This document shows positions 17,553 to 26,360 of a DNA stretch of 64,000 nt, piece after piece. Every line of letters begins with the position of its first letter. Within the stretch, counting starts at the first letter, position 1. A program made the translations under genes and the position numbers. The notes under the pieces are model-generated. The model saw only the letters and a list, made by a program, of their open reading frames with translations, was not told the DNA's origin and did not search any database. Source of the stretch: Comamonas piscis (GTDB lineage Bacteria; Pseudomonadota; Gammaproteobacteria; Burkholderiales; Burkholderiaceae_C); the NCBI RefSeq assembly GCF_014109725.1, contig NZ_CP058554.1, forward strand, positions 4,712,001 to 4,776,000, in the 5' to 3' direction.

Positions 17553-18299
17553 TCAGCGGCCTTCGTTCAAAGCGTCTGCGCGTGCCTGCGCTGCTGCAAA
17601 GTCCAGGTCACCGCTGTAGATGGCGCGTCCGCAGATAACCCCTTCCACCCCCTCGGATTCAACCTGGCACAGCGCCTCGATATCGGCCATGCCCGACAGG
17701 CCGCCCGATGCGATCACCGGGATCTTGATCGCCTGGGCCAGCTTGACGGTGGCCTCGATGTTGATGCCGGTCAGCATGCCATCGCGGCCGATATCGGTGT
17801 AGATGATGGATTCGACGCCCCAGTCTTCAAAACGCTTGGCGGTATCGATGACGGAATGCTGGGTGATCTTGCTCCAGCCGTCAGTGGCCACCATGCCGTC
17901 CTTGGCATCCAGGCCCACGATGATGTGGCCGGCAAACGCGGTACAGGCGTTCTGCAGAAAGCCCGGGTCCTTGACCGCAGCGGTGCCGATGATGACGTAC
18001 TGCATGCCGGCATCGATGTATTTCTCGATGGTGTCCAGATCGCGGATACCGCCACCCAGTTGCACCGGCAGCTCGTCGCCAAACTCTTTCAGGATGGCTT
18101 TGATGACCGACAGGTTCTTGGGCTGGCCGGCAAAGGCGCCGTTGAGGTCCACCAGATGCAGGCGGCGGGCGCCCGCATCGAACCAGCGGCGCGCGACCGC
18201 AACCGGGTCTTCACCAAAGGTGGTGGATTGGTCCATATCGCCTTGTTTGAGGCGCACGCAGTGACCGTCCTTGAGGTCAATCGCAGGAATGAGCAGCAT
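17553..18299 (-). CDS. hisA: ProFAR isomerase HisA
   Basis: HisA, 248 residues, isomerises ProFAR to PRFAR, the substrate of HisF-HisH. It starts MLLIPAIDLKDGHCVRLKQGD, with the catalytic Asp in AIDLKDG, followed by LGGGIRD, YVIIGTAAVKD, the second Asp in YTDIGRDGM and the phosphate motif ASGGLSGM. Length is normal for the family. It lies 32 bp after hisH in the same transcription unit and is followed by a strong terminator. Confidence 0.97.
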   Translation of the reverse strand: MLLIPAIDLKDGHCVRLKQGDMDQSTTFGEDPVAVARRWFDAGARRLHLVDLNGAFAGQPKNLSVIKAILKEFGDELPVQLGGGIRDLDTIEKYIDAGMQYVIIGTAAVKDPGFLQNACTAFAGHIIVGLDAKDGMVATDGWSKITQHSVIDTAKRFEDWGVESIIYTDIGRDGMLTGINIEATVKLAQAIKIPVIASGGLSGMADIEALCQVESEGVEGVICGRAIYSGDLDFAAAQARADALNEGR

Positions 18300-18331
18300 G
18301 GTAGTGGGCTGGCTGGTTGTCGATGAAAGAA

Positions 18332-19000
18332 TTAAGGGTTCCAGTGCAAGAAGTTGCGGTAGAGGGCCAGGCCCTGGTCCGCACTTTTTTCTGGATGAAA
18401 CTGGGTCGCAAAGATGTTGTCACGGCCAATGGCGCAGGCAAAGCGCTCGCCATACTCGGCCCAGCCGTGGCACTGCGCATCGCTGGCAGGCGCCGCATAA
18501 AAGCTGTGCACAAAATAGAAATAGGACTGGTCCGGCACCCCTTGCCAAACCGGATGCGGCTGGCCGCCATGGGCCTGCTGCTGCACCTGGTTCCAGCCCA
18601 TTTGCGGCACCTTGAAACGGCTGCCATCAGCCTGCGTGCGGCCCGCCAGCTGGAACTTGCGCACCTGGCCGGCAATCAGGCCCAGGCCCGGGGTATCGCC
18701 CTCTTCGCTGTGGTCCAGCAGCATTTGCATGCCCACGCAGACGCCGAACATCGGCTTGTTGCGCGCGGCCTCCAGAACGCTGTCCTGCAGGCCCGAGGCC
18801 TTGAGCTCGGCCATGCAATCGCGCATGGCGCCCTGGCCCGGCAGCACGATGCGGGTGGCCGCCCGCACCACCTCCGGGTCAGCGGTGACCACCACGGTCA
18901 CCGAGCTACCCGCAGCGGCCGCCTGCACGGCCTGCGATACCGAGCGCAGATTGCCCATGCCGTAATCCACCACGGCGACGGTATTGGATGAAGTTGTCAT
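18332..19000 (-). CDS. hisH: Imidazole glycerol phosphate synthase, glutaminase subunit HisH
   Basis: HisH, 222 residues, is the class I glutamine amidotransferase that supplies ammonia to HisF. The start VAVVDYGMGNLRS is typical. The nucleophile is Cys88 in GVCVGMQ, and His and Glu of the triad are in QFHPEKS near the C-terminus; PGQGAMRDCM is the oxyanion-strand region. It lies 38 bp after hisB. Its partner HisF is encoded about 2.3 kb further on, in a separate unit. Confidence 0.97.
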   Translation of the reverse strand: MTTSSNTVAVVDYGMGNLRSVSQAVQAAAAGSSVTVVVTADPEVVRAATRIVLPGQGAMRDCMAELKASGLQDSVLEAARNKPMFGVCVGMQMLLDHSEEGDTPGLGLIAGQVRKFQLAGRTQADGSRFKVPQMGWNQVQQQAHGGQPHPVWQGVPDQSYFYFVHSFYAAPASDAQCHGWAEYGERFACAIGRDNIFATQFHPEKSADQGLALYRNFLHWNP

Positions 19001-19038
19001 AGCAAGAAAGGAGTGTAGCGACTGACGCCAACGGCAGC

Positions 19039-19668
19039 TTACAGCGAGCCCTTGGTGGACGGAATCACACCGGCCATACGCGGATCATGCTCCAGCGCAA
19101 AACGCAATGCGCGCGCAAAGGCTTTGAAGATGGTCTCGCACTGGTGGTGGGCATTGAAGCCCTTGAGGTTGTCGATATGCAAGGTCACGCCAGCATGATT
19201 CACAAAGCCCTGGAAGAACTCGTACACCAGCTGCGTATCAAGCTGGCCAATGCTGCCGGACGTGAACTTCACATCCATGTGCAGACCGGGGCGACCGGAG
19301 AAATCGATCACCACGCGGCTCAGCGCCTCATCAAGCGGCACATAGGCATGGCCGTAACGGCGGATGCCCTTTTTGTCGCCAATGGCGATCGCAAAAGCCT
19401 GGCCCAGGGTGATGCCGATGTCCTCGACCGTGTGGTGGCCGTCGATGTGCAGGTCGCCTGCGCATTCGATATCCAGGTCAATCAGGCCATGGCGCGCGAT
19501 CTGGTCCAGCATATGGTCCAGAAAGCCGATGCCCGAGTTCAGCCGGGCCTTGCCCGTGCCGTCCAGATCGATGCGCACCTGGATGCGGGTTTCGGCGGTA
19601 TTGCGGGCCACTTCGGCCGTGCGGTGCAGCGGCGTAGCGGTCGATGGGGTGTGCACCAAATTATTCAT
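19039..19668 (-). CDS. hisB: Imidazoleglycerol-phosphate dehydratase HisB
   Basis: HisB, 209 residues, dehydrates IGP to imidazole acetol phosphate. It is the monofunctional form with no N-terminal histidinol-phosphatase domain. Metal-binding motifs are visible: FLDHMLDQIARHG, DGHHTVEDIG, and AHHQCETIFKAFARAL. Its ATG overlaps the hisC stop by 4 nt (ATGA), which implies translational coupling. The short N-terminal extension before the conserved core is normal for betaproteobacteria. Confidence 0.97.
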   Translation of the reverse strand: MNNLVHTPSTATPLHRTAEVARNTAETRIQVRIDLDGTGKARLNSGIGFLDHMLDQIARHGLIDLDIECAGDLHIDGHHTVEDIGITLGQAFAIAIGDKKGIRRYGHAYVPLDEALSRVVIDFSGRPGLHMDVKFTSGSIGQLDTQLVYEFFQGFVNHAGVTLHIDNLKGFNAHHQCETIFKAFARALRFALEHDPRMAGVIPSTKGSL

Positions 19669-20783
19669 AAAGACTCCTTGAGCGCGGCCAGCATCTGGGC
19701 ATTTTCTTCACGGGTGCCCACGGTCAGCCGCAGGCATTGGGCCAGCAGCGGGTGCATGGCCGACACATTCTTGACGAGCACGCCACGCGCCTTCATCGCC
19801 GCCTGCGCCTTGCCCGCATCGGCCACGCGCAGCAGCACCATATTGGCTTCCGACGGCCAGACCTTGTGCACGCCGCTGAGCGCCTGCAGCGCATCGATCA
19901 GCGGCTGGCGTTCTGCGCGGATGGCGCGGGCCTGCTCGGCATAGAGTGCCTCGTTCTCCAGCGCAAAAATGGCCGTCTCGCAGTTGAGCACGCTGATGTT
20001 GTACGGCGGGCGCACCTTGTCGATCTCATTGACGATGACCGCCGGCCCCACCAGGTAACCCAGGCGCGCACCAGCGAGACCGAACTTGGACAAGGTGCGC
20101 ATCAGCAGCACATGGGCATTGCGCGCAGGGTCGGCGCGCATCGGCTCTATCCAGCTGCGGCTGGCAAAGGGCTGGTAGGCCTCGTCCATCACCACCAAGC
20201 CACCGATCTGGGCCACGGCGTCGATAACGGCTTGGACCTTGTCCTCGTCCCACAAGGTGGCGGTGGGGTTGTTGGGGTAGGCGATGTAGGTGATGGCGGG
20301 CTTGTGCGCGGCAATCGCGGCCTGCATGGCTGGTACATCCAGGTCAAAATCCGCGGTCAGGTTGACGCCAACAAAGTCCAGGCCCTGCAGCTGGGCGGAC
20401 ATGGGGTACATCACAAAGCCCGGCATGGGCGCCAGCATTTTGGCGCGGCCTTCGATATGGGGCTGGGCGGTGGCCAGCGCCAGCAAGGTGATGATCTCGT
20501 CCGAGCCATTGCCAAGCAGCACGGCCGAGCCCGTGGGCGCGCCGACATAGTCGGCCAGCATCTTCTTGAGCGTTTCCAGCCGCTCGCCCGGATAGCGGTT
20601 GATCTCCAGCGCGCCCAGCCGCTCACCCAGCTTTTGCTGCAGCTCGGCGGGTAGGCGGTAGGGGTTCTCCATGGTGTCCATCTTCAGCAGACCCTTGGAA
20701 TCCTGGACATGGTAGGCATGCATGGCGCGCACATCGGCGCGGATGCGTTGCAGGGCTGGGGGGAACGTGTCTTGAGCGGTCAT
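19665..20783 (-). CDS. hisC: Histidinol-phosphate aminotransferase HisC
   Basis: HisC, 372 residues, is a fold-type I PLP enzyme that transaminates imidazole acetol phosphate with glutamate. Visible motifs: MENPYRLP substrate segment, LLGNGSDEII, YPNNPTA, VMDEAYQPF and the PLP-Lys loop LSKFGLAGARLGYL. ATG at 20783 is preferred over an adjacent in-frame GTG at 20786. The gene begins 27 bp after the PIN-toxin stop and overlaps hisB by 4 nt. The only upstream same-strand genes within 3 kb are the toxin-antitoxin pair, so it may be read from their promoter. Confidence 0.96.
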   Translation of the reverse strand: MTAQDTFPPALQRIRADVRAMHAYHVQDSKGLLKMDTMENPYRLPAELQQKLGERLGALEINRYPGERLETLKKMLADYVGAPTGSAVLLGNGSDEIITLLALATAQPHIEGRAKMLAPMPGFVMYPMSAQLQGLDFVGVNLTADFDLDVPAMQAAIAAHKPAITYIAYPNNPTATLWDEDKVQAVIDAVAQIGGLVVMDEAYQPFASRSWIEPMRADPARNAHVLLMRTLSKFGLAGARLGYLVGPAVIVNEIDKVRPPYNISVLNCETAIFALENEALYAEQARAIRAERQPLIDALQALSGVHKVWPSEANMVLLRVADAGKAQAAMKARGVLVKNVSAMHPLLAQCLRLTVGTREENAQMLAALKESL

Positions 20784-20810
20784 CACATCTGTCTTTCACA
20801 GGGCAAATAG

Positions 20811-21251
20811 TCAGGCCTTGGCGCCGGCCTGTGCCGGCTGCTGCAGCGGGTGCACGATGCGGACGCCACCAAACTCTGCCCCATGGGGCAGGTAGAGACT
20901 CAGCATCTGCTGGCAACCGCTGTGCTGGGCGCAAGCCACTGCCAGGCAATCGCCAAAGTCCAGCGCATGGCGCGCCTGGATGGCCCAGGCAGTCTCTAAG
21001 GTCGCGGCATCGGTTTTCCAGGGCGTCCAGCTTTGGTAGCGGCGGATGGCGGCACGCGCATCGCCTTGGGGCATGGGGGTGACCGCCGTGGTGACCTGGT
21101 CATAAAACTCGCACAACGCCTGGTTGCCAGTGCGGCCGCTGCGGCTGCTCCACAGCACATCAAGCCAGCCCAGGGTGGCCTGGTACAGCGCGGCATCCGA
21201 TATATTCTCGGCGGCGACCAGCACCGAGGTATCAACGAACACGGTGTTCAT
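20811..21251 (-). CDS. PIN-domain toxin (VapC-like ribonuclease)
   Basis: A 146-residue PIN-domain protein. Acidic active-site residues are placed as in VapC: Asp7 in VFVDTSVLV, Glu48 in NQALCEFYD, and Asp98/Asp101 in ALDFGDCLAVACA. VapC proteins are Mg-dependent RNases that cut tRNA or rRNA. Its start overlaps the RHH antitoxin stop by 4 nt, the standard toxin-antitoxin arrangement. It ends 27 bp before hisC on the same strand. The target RNA cannot be predicted from sequence. Confidence 0.88.
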   Translation of the reverse strand: MNTVFVDTSVLVAAENISDAALYQATLGWLDVLWSSRSGRTGNQALCEFYDQVTTAVTPMPQGDARAAIRRYQSWTPWKTDAATLETAWAIQARHALDFGDCLAVACAQHSGCQQMLSLYLPHGAEFGGVRIVHPLQQPAQAGAKA

Positions 21252-21514
21252 GCGCCCTCCTGACCGGTCTTGCGGCGGCTGCCGATTTTGCGTGGCACAG
21301 CGGCCACCGAAGGCGCTTCAGGCGTTGCGCTGCCTTGCCAGCTGCGCTCGTCCGTGCGCCAGGCCAGGTAGGCGCGTTCGTAGGCATCCTCGCGCTGCTG
21401 GAGCTCGGCCATAAAATCTCCCACCATGCGCGAGACGCTGGTACCTCGGCGAGCAGCCTCGACCCGGGCCCATTCCAGCACGCTGTCTTCCACGGTGATG
21501 GTGAGATTTTTCAT
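21248..21514 (-). CDS. Ribbon-helix-helix antitoxin (VapB-like)
   Basis: An 88-residue protein whose N-terminal ~45 residues form a ribbon-helix-helix: strand KNLTITVEDS, helix VLEWARVEAARRG, then TSVSRMVGDFMAEL. The C-terminal half, rich in Ala, Ser, Pro and basic residues, would wrap the toxin. It is the first gene of a two-gene operon. Two palindromes with CACGAA half-sites lie 13-43 bp before its ATG, as expected for an autorepressor that binds more tightly as a toxin complex. Confidence 0.87.
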   Translation of the reverse strand: MKNLTITVEDSVLEWARVEAARRGTSVSRMVGDFMAELQQREDAYERAYLAWRTDERSWQGSATPEAPSVAAVPRKIGSRRKTGQEGA

Positions 21515-21526
21515 GGACGCGATATT

Positions 21527-21557
21527 ACACGAATTTCGTGCTACACGAAATTCGTGT
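21527..21557. promoter_or_regulatory. Paired palindromic operator of the RHH/PIN operon
   Basis: Two palindromes lie side by side: ACACGAATTTCGTG (21527-21540) and ACACGAAATTCGTGT (21543-21557), with centres 16 bp apart. They lie immediately upstream of the antitoxin ATG, on or next to its promoter. RHH antitoxins typically bind such paired inverted repeats as tetramers. The site also lies 70 bp before the divergent sirtuin gene, so it could affect both. Confidence 0.8.
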
Positions 21558-21626
21558 CATCTAATCCAGACTGAAGCAGTGGGTTGGCGTTGCTTCTATC
21601 ATCGAGGCCAGCCAAGCCACCACGCC

Positions 21627-22511
21627 ATGCCACTTCTTACTGACGCACTCGCGCAAGCCCTCCCCATCGGAACCACCCCTGCGCTGGACGCTTTGGTCGC
21701 GTTGCTGGGCCATTACCGCCCCTGGACCGTGCTGACCGGCGCGGGTGTGAGCACCGGCAGCGGCATCCCGGACTACCGCGATGCCCAAGGCGCCTGGAAG
21801 CGCCCAGCCCCGGTGCGCTTTCAGGACTTTATGGCAGAGCCACTCACCCGCCAGCGCTACTGGGCCCGCAGTCTGGTCGGCTGGCCGGTGTTCTCGCAGG
21901 CGCAACCCAATTCCGCGCACCAGGCACTGGCCCGGCTGGAGCAGGCAGGCTATATCCAGAACCTCATCACCCAGAATGTCGATGGCCTGCACCAGCGCGC
22001 GGGCAGCCAGCGGGTGGTGGATCTGCACGGCCGGTTGGACCAGGTCGTCTGCATGGGCTGCGGCCATCGCATGGCGCGCGCTGACATTCAGCACCAACTG
22101 CTGGCAGCCAACCCTGGCTGGCAACACCTGAGCGCGCAAGCCGCGCCCGATGGGGATGCCGATCTTTCGGGCATAGACTTTTCGGTGTTCCAGGTACCCG
22201 CCTGTCCGGTGTGCGGCGGCATCCTCAAGCCCGATGTGGTGTTCTATGGCGAAAACGTGCCGCCCGCCCGCCGCCAAGAGGCCATGGACCATCTGGCCGC
22301 CAGTGGCGCGCTGCTGATAGTGGGCAGCTCCTTGATGGTGTACTCCGGCCTGCGCTTTGTGCATGCCGCCAAGCAAGCGGGCTTGCCGGTAGCAGCCATC
22401 AACCTGGGCCAAATGCGCGATGGCGCCGTGCTGGACATGCAACTGCAGGAAGCCTGCGCGCCAGCACTGCGCAGCCTCGCCGATCTGCTGGCACCCGCCC
22501 GCAGCGACTGA
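21627..22511 (+). CDS. NAD-dependent protein deacylase of the SIR2 family (class II sirtuin)
   Basis: A 294-residue sirtuin that uses NAD to remove acyl groups from lysine. Motifs: TGAGVSTGSGIPDYR (NAD binding), ITQNVDGLHQRAG, catalytic His in VVDLHGRLDQVVC, Zn-binding CMGC and CPVC pairs, KPDVVFYGENVP and GSSLMVYS. This pattern fits class II (SIRT4-like) bacterial sirtuins. The ATG at 21627 is chosen because upstream residues in this frame run through the antitoxin operator. It is divergent from the toxin-antitoxin pair and followed by a glycosyltransferase on the same strand. Its place inside a his gene group is unusual. Confidence 0.93.
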   Translation: MPLLTDALAQALPIGTTPALDALVALLGHYRPWTVLTGAGVSTGSGIPDYRDAQGAWKRPAPVRFQDFMAEPLTRQRYWARSLVGWPVFSQAQPNSAHQALARLEQAGYIQNLITQNVDGLHQRAGSQRVVDLHGRLDQVVCMGCGHRMARADIQHQLLAANPGWQHLSAQAAPDGDADLSGIDFSVFQVPACPVCGGILKPDVVFYGENVPPARRQEAMDHLAASGALLIVGSSLMVYSGLRFVHAAKQAGLPVAAINLGQMRDGAVLDMQLQEACAPALRSLADLLAPARSD

Positions 22512-22647
22512 CATTTTCAGTAACCAAAACCCCCGCCCGGCGCCCTGCCAACGGTAGATATGGCCGATAGCCTGCCGCTACACTAGCCAGCTTTACACAG
22601 CCGCCAAGCCCGTGACGCAGCCTCCAGAGCTGTGCGCGCTCCACTGC

Positions 22648-24186
22648 ATGTCCCCTGCCGTTTCAGCCCCACTCCAACCGCACGACCACCAGAAAACACT
22701 GCGCCTCATGCTGGCCTTTGCCTGCCTGTATGCGCTGGCCTGGACCCTTTTCCCGCCGCTGCTGGCCCCTAGCTTTCCGCTGGATGTGGTCGAGAGCCTG
22801 GGCTGGGGCCGTGAATGGCAATGGGGTTACTACAAGCATCCGCCGCTGCCACCGATTGCGCTGCATGTGTCCTTTTTGGCCTTGGGGCGTTGGGGCCCGT
22901 TTGCACTGAGCCAGCTCTGCGTGGCGCTCACCTTGTGGCTGGTCTGGCTCACCGCCTGCCGCCTCATGGGGCGCGAGCGCGCCTTTATCGGCACGGTGCT
23001 GACGATGGGCGTGGCCTTCTACACCCGGCCCGCGCTGGAGTTCAACCACAACATTGCGCAGATGCCCTTCTGGGCGGGCATCTGCTACTTCTACCTGGCC
23101 GCCTGGCAGGACGACAAGCGCTGGCAATGGCTGCTGCTGGGGCTGATGGCGGGGCTGGGGCTGCTGAGCAAATACTCCATCGGCCTGCTGCTGCTCTGCC
23201 TGGGGCTGTTTACCGTGCTGAGCCCTGCACGCAGCCTGCTGCGTCGCCCCGGCCCCTGGCTGGCGCTGGCCGTGATGGCGCTGGTGTTTGCACCGCACCT
23301 GCTTTGGCTGCACAACAACGACTGGCTGCCTTTCTCCTATGCCAAGGACCGCTCCAACAGCTCCGGCGAATCGCCACGCGCCGGCGCGCTGGGCTTTTTG
23401 CTGACCCAGCTGCTCAACCACCTGCCGCTGCTGCTGGTGCTGCTGTTTGGCTTTTTGCGGCTGCGCTGGTCCCGGAGGCGGCCGAAAGTGTCTGCCCCCT
23501 GGCAGTGGTATAGCGCCAAACCTGCTTATCTTTGTTTGATCGCCCTCGCGCCCGGTTTGTTGCTGGCCGCACTGGGCATGGCCCTGGGCTTGCGTTTGCG
23601 CGATATGTGGGGCGTGCCGATGTGGCCCTTTAGCGGTGTACTGGCTGCGGCGCTGATCCCCAGTGCCTGGCTCGCAGCCATGCGCCCTTATCTGCTGCGC
23701 GGCATTGTCGTGTGGCTGGTCTTGATCTCGCTGCTCTGCGGCGTTTACCTGTGGAAGATCTCGGACTTCCGCAAAAGCCCGGTGCGCAGCGACTGGCCTG
23801 CCGCCGCGCTGGCGCAGCAGGCTGACGCCACCTGGAACGCGCTGTCCAGCTGTCCGCTCGACACCGTGGCCAGCGATGCCTGGACGGGTGGCCTAGTGGC
23901 GATTGGCGCCAATAGCCAGCCCTCGGTGCTGATCCCCGGTGACCCGCGCCATTCGCCCTGGGCTACGGCCGAGCGTCTGAAAAGCCATGGTGCGCTGCGG
24001 ATCTGGCAGGCGGAAGCGGATGCCGACCGGGATGCCCCCACCGGGCCGTATCCGGTGCTCGATGGGCTGCAAGGTATGCGCATGCATGCAGGCGAATGGG
24101 TCATTCCCTGGCCCCGGGGCCAAAGCCGGGCGGACCTGGTGGTGCAATGGCAGGCCTATGTGCCGGCGGCCTGTGAGCGCCGTTGA
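22648..24186 (+). CDS. Membrane glycosyltransferase of the ArnT/PMT-2 type
   Basis: A multispanning inner-membrane protein of about 512 residues. The first periplasmic loop has the family signature: PLDVVESLGWGREWQWGYYK with acidic residues, followed by HPPLPP. About ten hydrophobic segments follow, rich in Leu/Trp (LLLGLMAGLGLLSKYS is typical), then a ~130-residue soluble C-terminal domain. Family members transfer sugars from polyprenyl phosphate donors to lipid A, other glycans or proteins. The start may be ATG 22648 or GTG 22612. It follows the sirtuin by 136 bp and converges on hisD. The acceptor is unknown. Confidence 0.82.
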   Translation: MSPAVSAPLQPHDHQKTLRLMLAFACLYALAWTLFPPLLAPSFPLDVVESLGWGREWQWGYYKHPPLPPIALHVSFLALGRWGPFALSQLCVALTLWLVWLTACRLMGRERAFIGTVLTMGVAFYTRPALEFNHNIAQMPFWAGICYFYLAAWQDDKRWQWLLLGLMAGLGLLSKYSIGLLLLCLGLFTVLSPARSLLRRPGPWLALAVMALVFAPHLLWLHNNDWLPFSYAKDRSNSSGESPRAGALGFLLTQLLNHLPLLLVLLFGFLRLRWSRRRPKVSAPWQWYSAKPAYLCLIALAPGLLLAALGMALGLRLRDMWGVPMWPFSGVLAAALIPSAWLAAMRPYLLRGIVVWLVLISLLCGVYLWKISDFRKSPVRSDWPAAALAQQADATWNALSSCPLDTVASDAWTGGLVAIGANSQPSVLIPGDPRHSPWATAERLKSHGALRIWQAEADADRDAPTGPYPVLDGLQGMRMHAGEWVIPWPRGQSRADLVVQWQAYVPAACERR

Positions 24187-24235
24187 TCAGCCTTTGCCCC
24201 GGTCGTTGTGATCCGGGAAAACAGCTGAGCGGTGC

Positions 24236-25555
24236 TTAGCGCTTGATGCGCATCTCGGCCGCCCGCGCGTGGCCTTGCAGGCCTTCGCCGTAAGCCAGCA
24301 CGGCGGCGGTCTTGCCCAGCACCTGGGCGCCGGCCTCGCTCACCTCGATCAGGCTCGAGCGCTTCTGGAAGTCATACACCCCCAGCGGGGACGAGAAACG
24401 GGCCGTGCCGCTAGTGGGTAGCACATGGTTCGGGCCTGCGCAGTAGTCGCCCAGGCTTTCGCTGGTGTAGGCACCCAGGAAGATCGCGCCCGCATGCTTG
24501 AGCAAGGGCTCCCATTGCTGCGGATCGCGTGCGGACACTTCCAAGTGCTCGGGCGCAATGCGGTTGCTCAGCGCACAGGCCTCTTCCATGTTGCGCGTCA
24601 AAATCAGCGCGCCCCGGTCGGACAGGCTCTTGGCGATGATGGCCTTGCGCGGCATCTCTGGCAGCAGGCGGTCAATCTCGCGCTGCACGGCATCCAGGTA
24701 GGCGGCATCGGGGCAGAGCAGAATCGACTGCGCCAGCTCGTCGTGCTCGGCCTGCGAAAACAGGTCCATGGCCACCCAGTCCGGCGGCGTCGTGCCATCG
24801 GCCAGCACCAGGATTTCGCTGGGGCCGGCAATCATGTCGATGCCCACCAAACCAAACACGCGCTTTTTGGCGCTGGCCACATAGGCATTGCCCGGGCCGG
24901 TGATCTTGTCCACCTTGGGAACGGTGGCCGTGCCGTAGGCCAACGCTGCCACGGCCTGCGCACCGCCAATGGTGAAGGCGCGGTGTACGCCCGCCACATA
25001 GGCGGCGGCCAGCACCAGCGGATTCTTCACGCCCTGGGGCGTGGGCACCACCATGATGATGTCTTCCACACCGGCCACATGGGCGGGGATGGCGTTCATC
25101 AGCACGCTGCTGGGGTAGGCGGCCTTGCCCCCGGGCACATAGATGCCGACGCGGTCCAGCGGCGTGACCTTCTGGCCCAACAAGGTGCCGTCTTCGTCGC
25201 GGTAGCTCCAGCTCTCGCCATTGGCTTTCTTCTGCGCCTCGTGGTAGCTGCGCACCCGGCGCGCCGCCGATTCAAGCGCTTCGCGCTGCTCGGCAGGCAG
25301 GCCGTCAAAAGCGGCTTTGAGTTCGTCCTTGCGCAACTCCAGCGCCTGCATGCTGTCCGCTTGCAAGCCATCAAAGCGGGCGGTGTAGTCCAGCACAGCG
25401 GCATCGCCGCGCTTTTGCACATCGGCCAGGATGTCGGCCACCCGCTGTTCAATCGCCGCATCCGTGTCTGCCGACCAATGCAGGCGCTGAGCAAAGTCAT
25501 GCTCAAACTGGGCATCAGCGGTTGACAGACGGGCGGGAGCGGCGACGAATTCCAT
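24236..25555 (-). CDS. hisD: Histidinol dehydrogenase HisD
   Basis: HisD, 439 residues, is a Zn-dependent, NAD-linked enzyme that oxidises L-histidinol to histidine in two steps. Signature motifs: YVPGGKAAYPSSVLM, GPGNAYVASAKK, DMIAGPSEILVLAD, SQAEHDE, and the active-site APEHLE and GPNHVLPTSGTARFSSPL regions. It lies 69 bp after hisG. On its 3' side the his order is broken: hisC comes only after 3.4 kb of unrelated genes, two of which face the opposite way. Confidence 0.97.
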   Translation of the reverse strand: MEFVAAPARLSTADAQFEHDFAQRLHWSADTDAAIEQRVADILADVQKRGDAAVLDYTARFDGLQADSMQALELRKDELKAAFDGLPAEQREALESAARRVRSYHEAQKKANGESWSYRDEDGTLLGQKVTPLDRVGIYVPGGKAAYPSSVLMNAIPAHVAGVEDIIMVVPTPQGVKNPLVLAAAYVAGVHRAFTIGGAQAVAALAYGTATVPKVDKITGPGNAYVASAKKRVFGLVGIDMIAGPSEILVLADGTTPPDWVAMDLFSQAEHDELAQSILLCPDAAYLDAVQREIDRLLPEMPRKAIIAKSLSDRGALILTRNMEEACALSNRIAPEHLEVSARDPQQWEPLLKHAGAIFLGAYTSESLGDYCAGPNHVLPTSGTARFSSPLGVYDFQKRSSLIEVSEAGAQVLGKTAAVLAYGEGLQGHARAAEMRIKR

Positions 25556-25624
25556 AGTGGTTACCTTCTGACTCAGACACTTTTCAAACAGGCAAGTGCC
25601 AGCCTGGGGGATGGTGGGAATGGC

Positions 25625-26284
25625 TTAGCTGTTTTTGGCCACACCGGCTGCAAACACATCAATGATGTGGCGCAGGCGCTTTTGCTTGAGCTTGAGCGCC
25701 GCCTGGTTCACGACCAGGTGCGAGCTGATGTCGATGATGTGCTCGACTTCCTGCAGGTGGTTGGCGCGCAGGGTGTTGCCGGTGCTCACCAAGTCGACGA
25801 TGGCATCGGCCAGGCCCGTCAGCGGCGCCAGCTCCATGCTGCCGTAGAGCTTGATCAGGTCCACGTGCACGCCCTTGCGGGCAAAGAACTCGCGGGCAAT
25901 CAGCGGGTACTTGGTCGCCACACGCAGGCGTGCGCCGCGCTTGACGGCCTGGGCGTAGTCAAAATCATTGCGCACCGCCACGCTCACGCGGCACTTGGCA
26001 ATCTGCAGGTCCAGCGGCTGGAACAGGCCATCGCCGCCATGTTCCAGCAAGGTGTCCTTGCCGGTCACGCCCAGGTCGGCACCGCCGTACTGCACATAGG
26101 TGGGCACATCGGAGGCGCGCACCAGTACCACCTGCACATCGGGCTGGGTGGTGGCAAAAATCAGCTTGCGCGATTTTTCGGGGTCTTCCAGCACCTCGAT
26201 GCCTGCGGCTGCCAGCAGCGGCAGGGTTTCATCAAAAATGCGGCCTTTGGAGAGGGCCAGGGTGATCATGGTGGAGTTGTCCAT
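25625..26284 (-). CDS. hisG: ATP phosphoribosyltransferase, short form HisG
   Basis: HisG catalyses the first committed step, joining ATP and PRPP. At 219 residues it is the short (HisGS) form, without the C-terminal histidine-binding domain. Motifs: ITLALSKGRIFDETLPLL, GADLGVTGKDTLLEHG, RVATKYPLIAREFF and the PRPP loop DAIVDLVSTGNTLRAN. Short HisG needs the HisZ regulatory subunit, which is not in this window. A start at the internal ATG five codons on is also possible. bolA ends 76 bp upstream on the same strand; murA, commonly found between bolA and hisG in betaproteobacteria, is missing. Confidence 0.96.
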   Translation of the reverse strand: MDNSTMITLALSKGRIFDETLPLLAAAGIEVLEDPEKSRKLIFATTQPDVQVVLVRASDVPTYVQYGGADLGVTGKDTLLEHGGDGLFQPLDLQIAKCRVSVAVRNDFDYAQAVKRGARLRVATKYPLIAREFFARKGVHVDLIKLYGSMELAPLTGLADAIVDLVSTGNTLRANHLQEVEHIIDISSHLVVNQAALKLKQKRLRHIIDVFAAGVAKNS

Positions 26285-26360
26285 GGGGCGCTTTCGCCAG
26301 CGGCAGCCTGCGCATCCGTCGCGGATGGGGCGGGGCCAGCCAGGGTTGAAACAAGAAAAA

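Noticed and set aside
24187..24235. Short CCCGG/CCGGG inverted repeat between the glycosyltransferase gene and hisD
   Set aside because: Only a 5-bp stem with a 10-nt loop and no T tract in either direction, so not called as a terminator.
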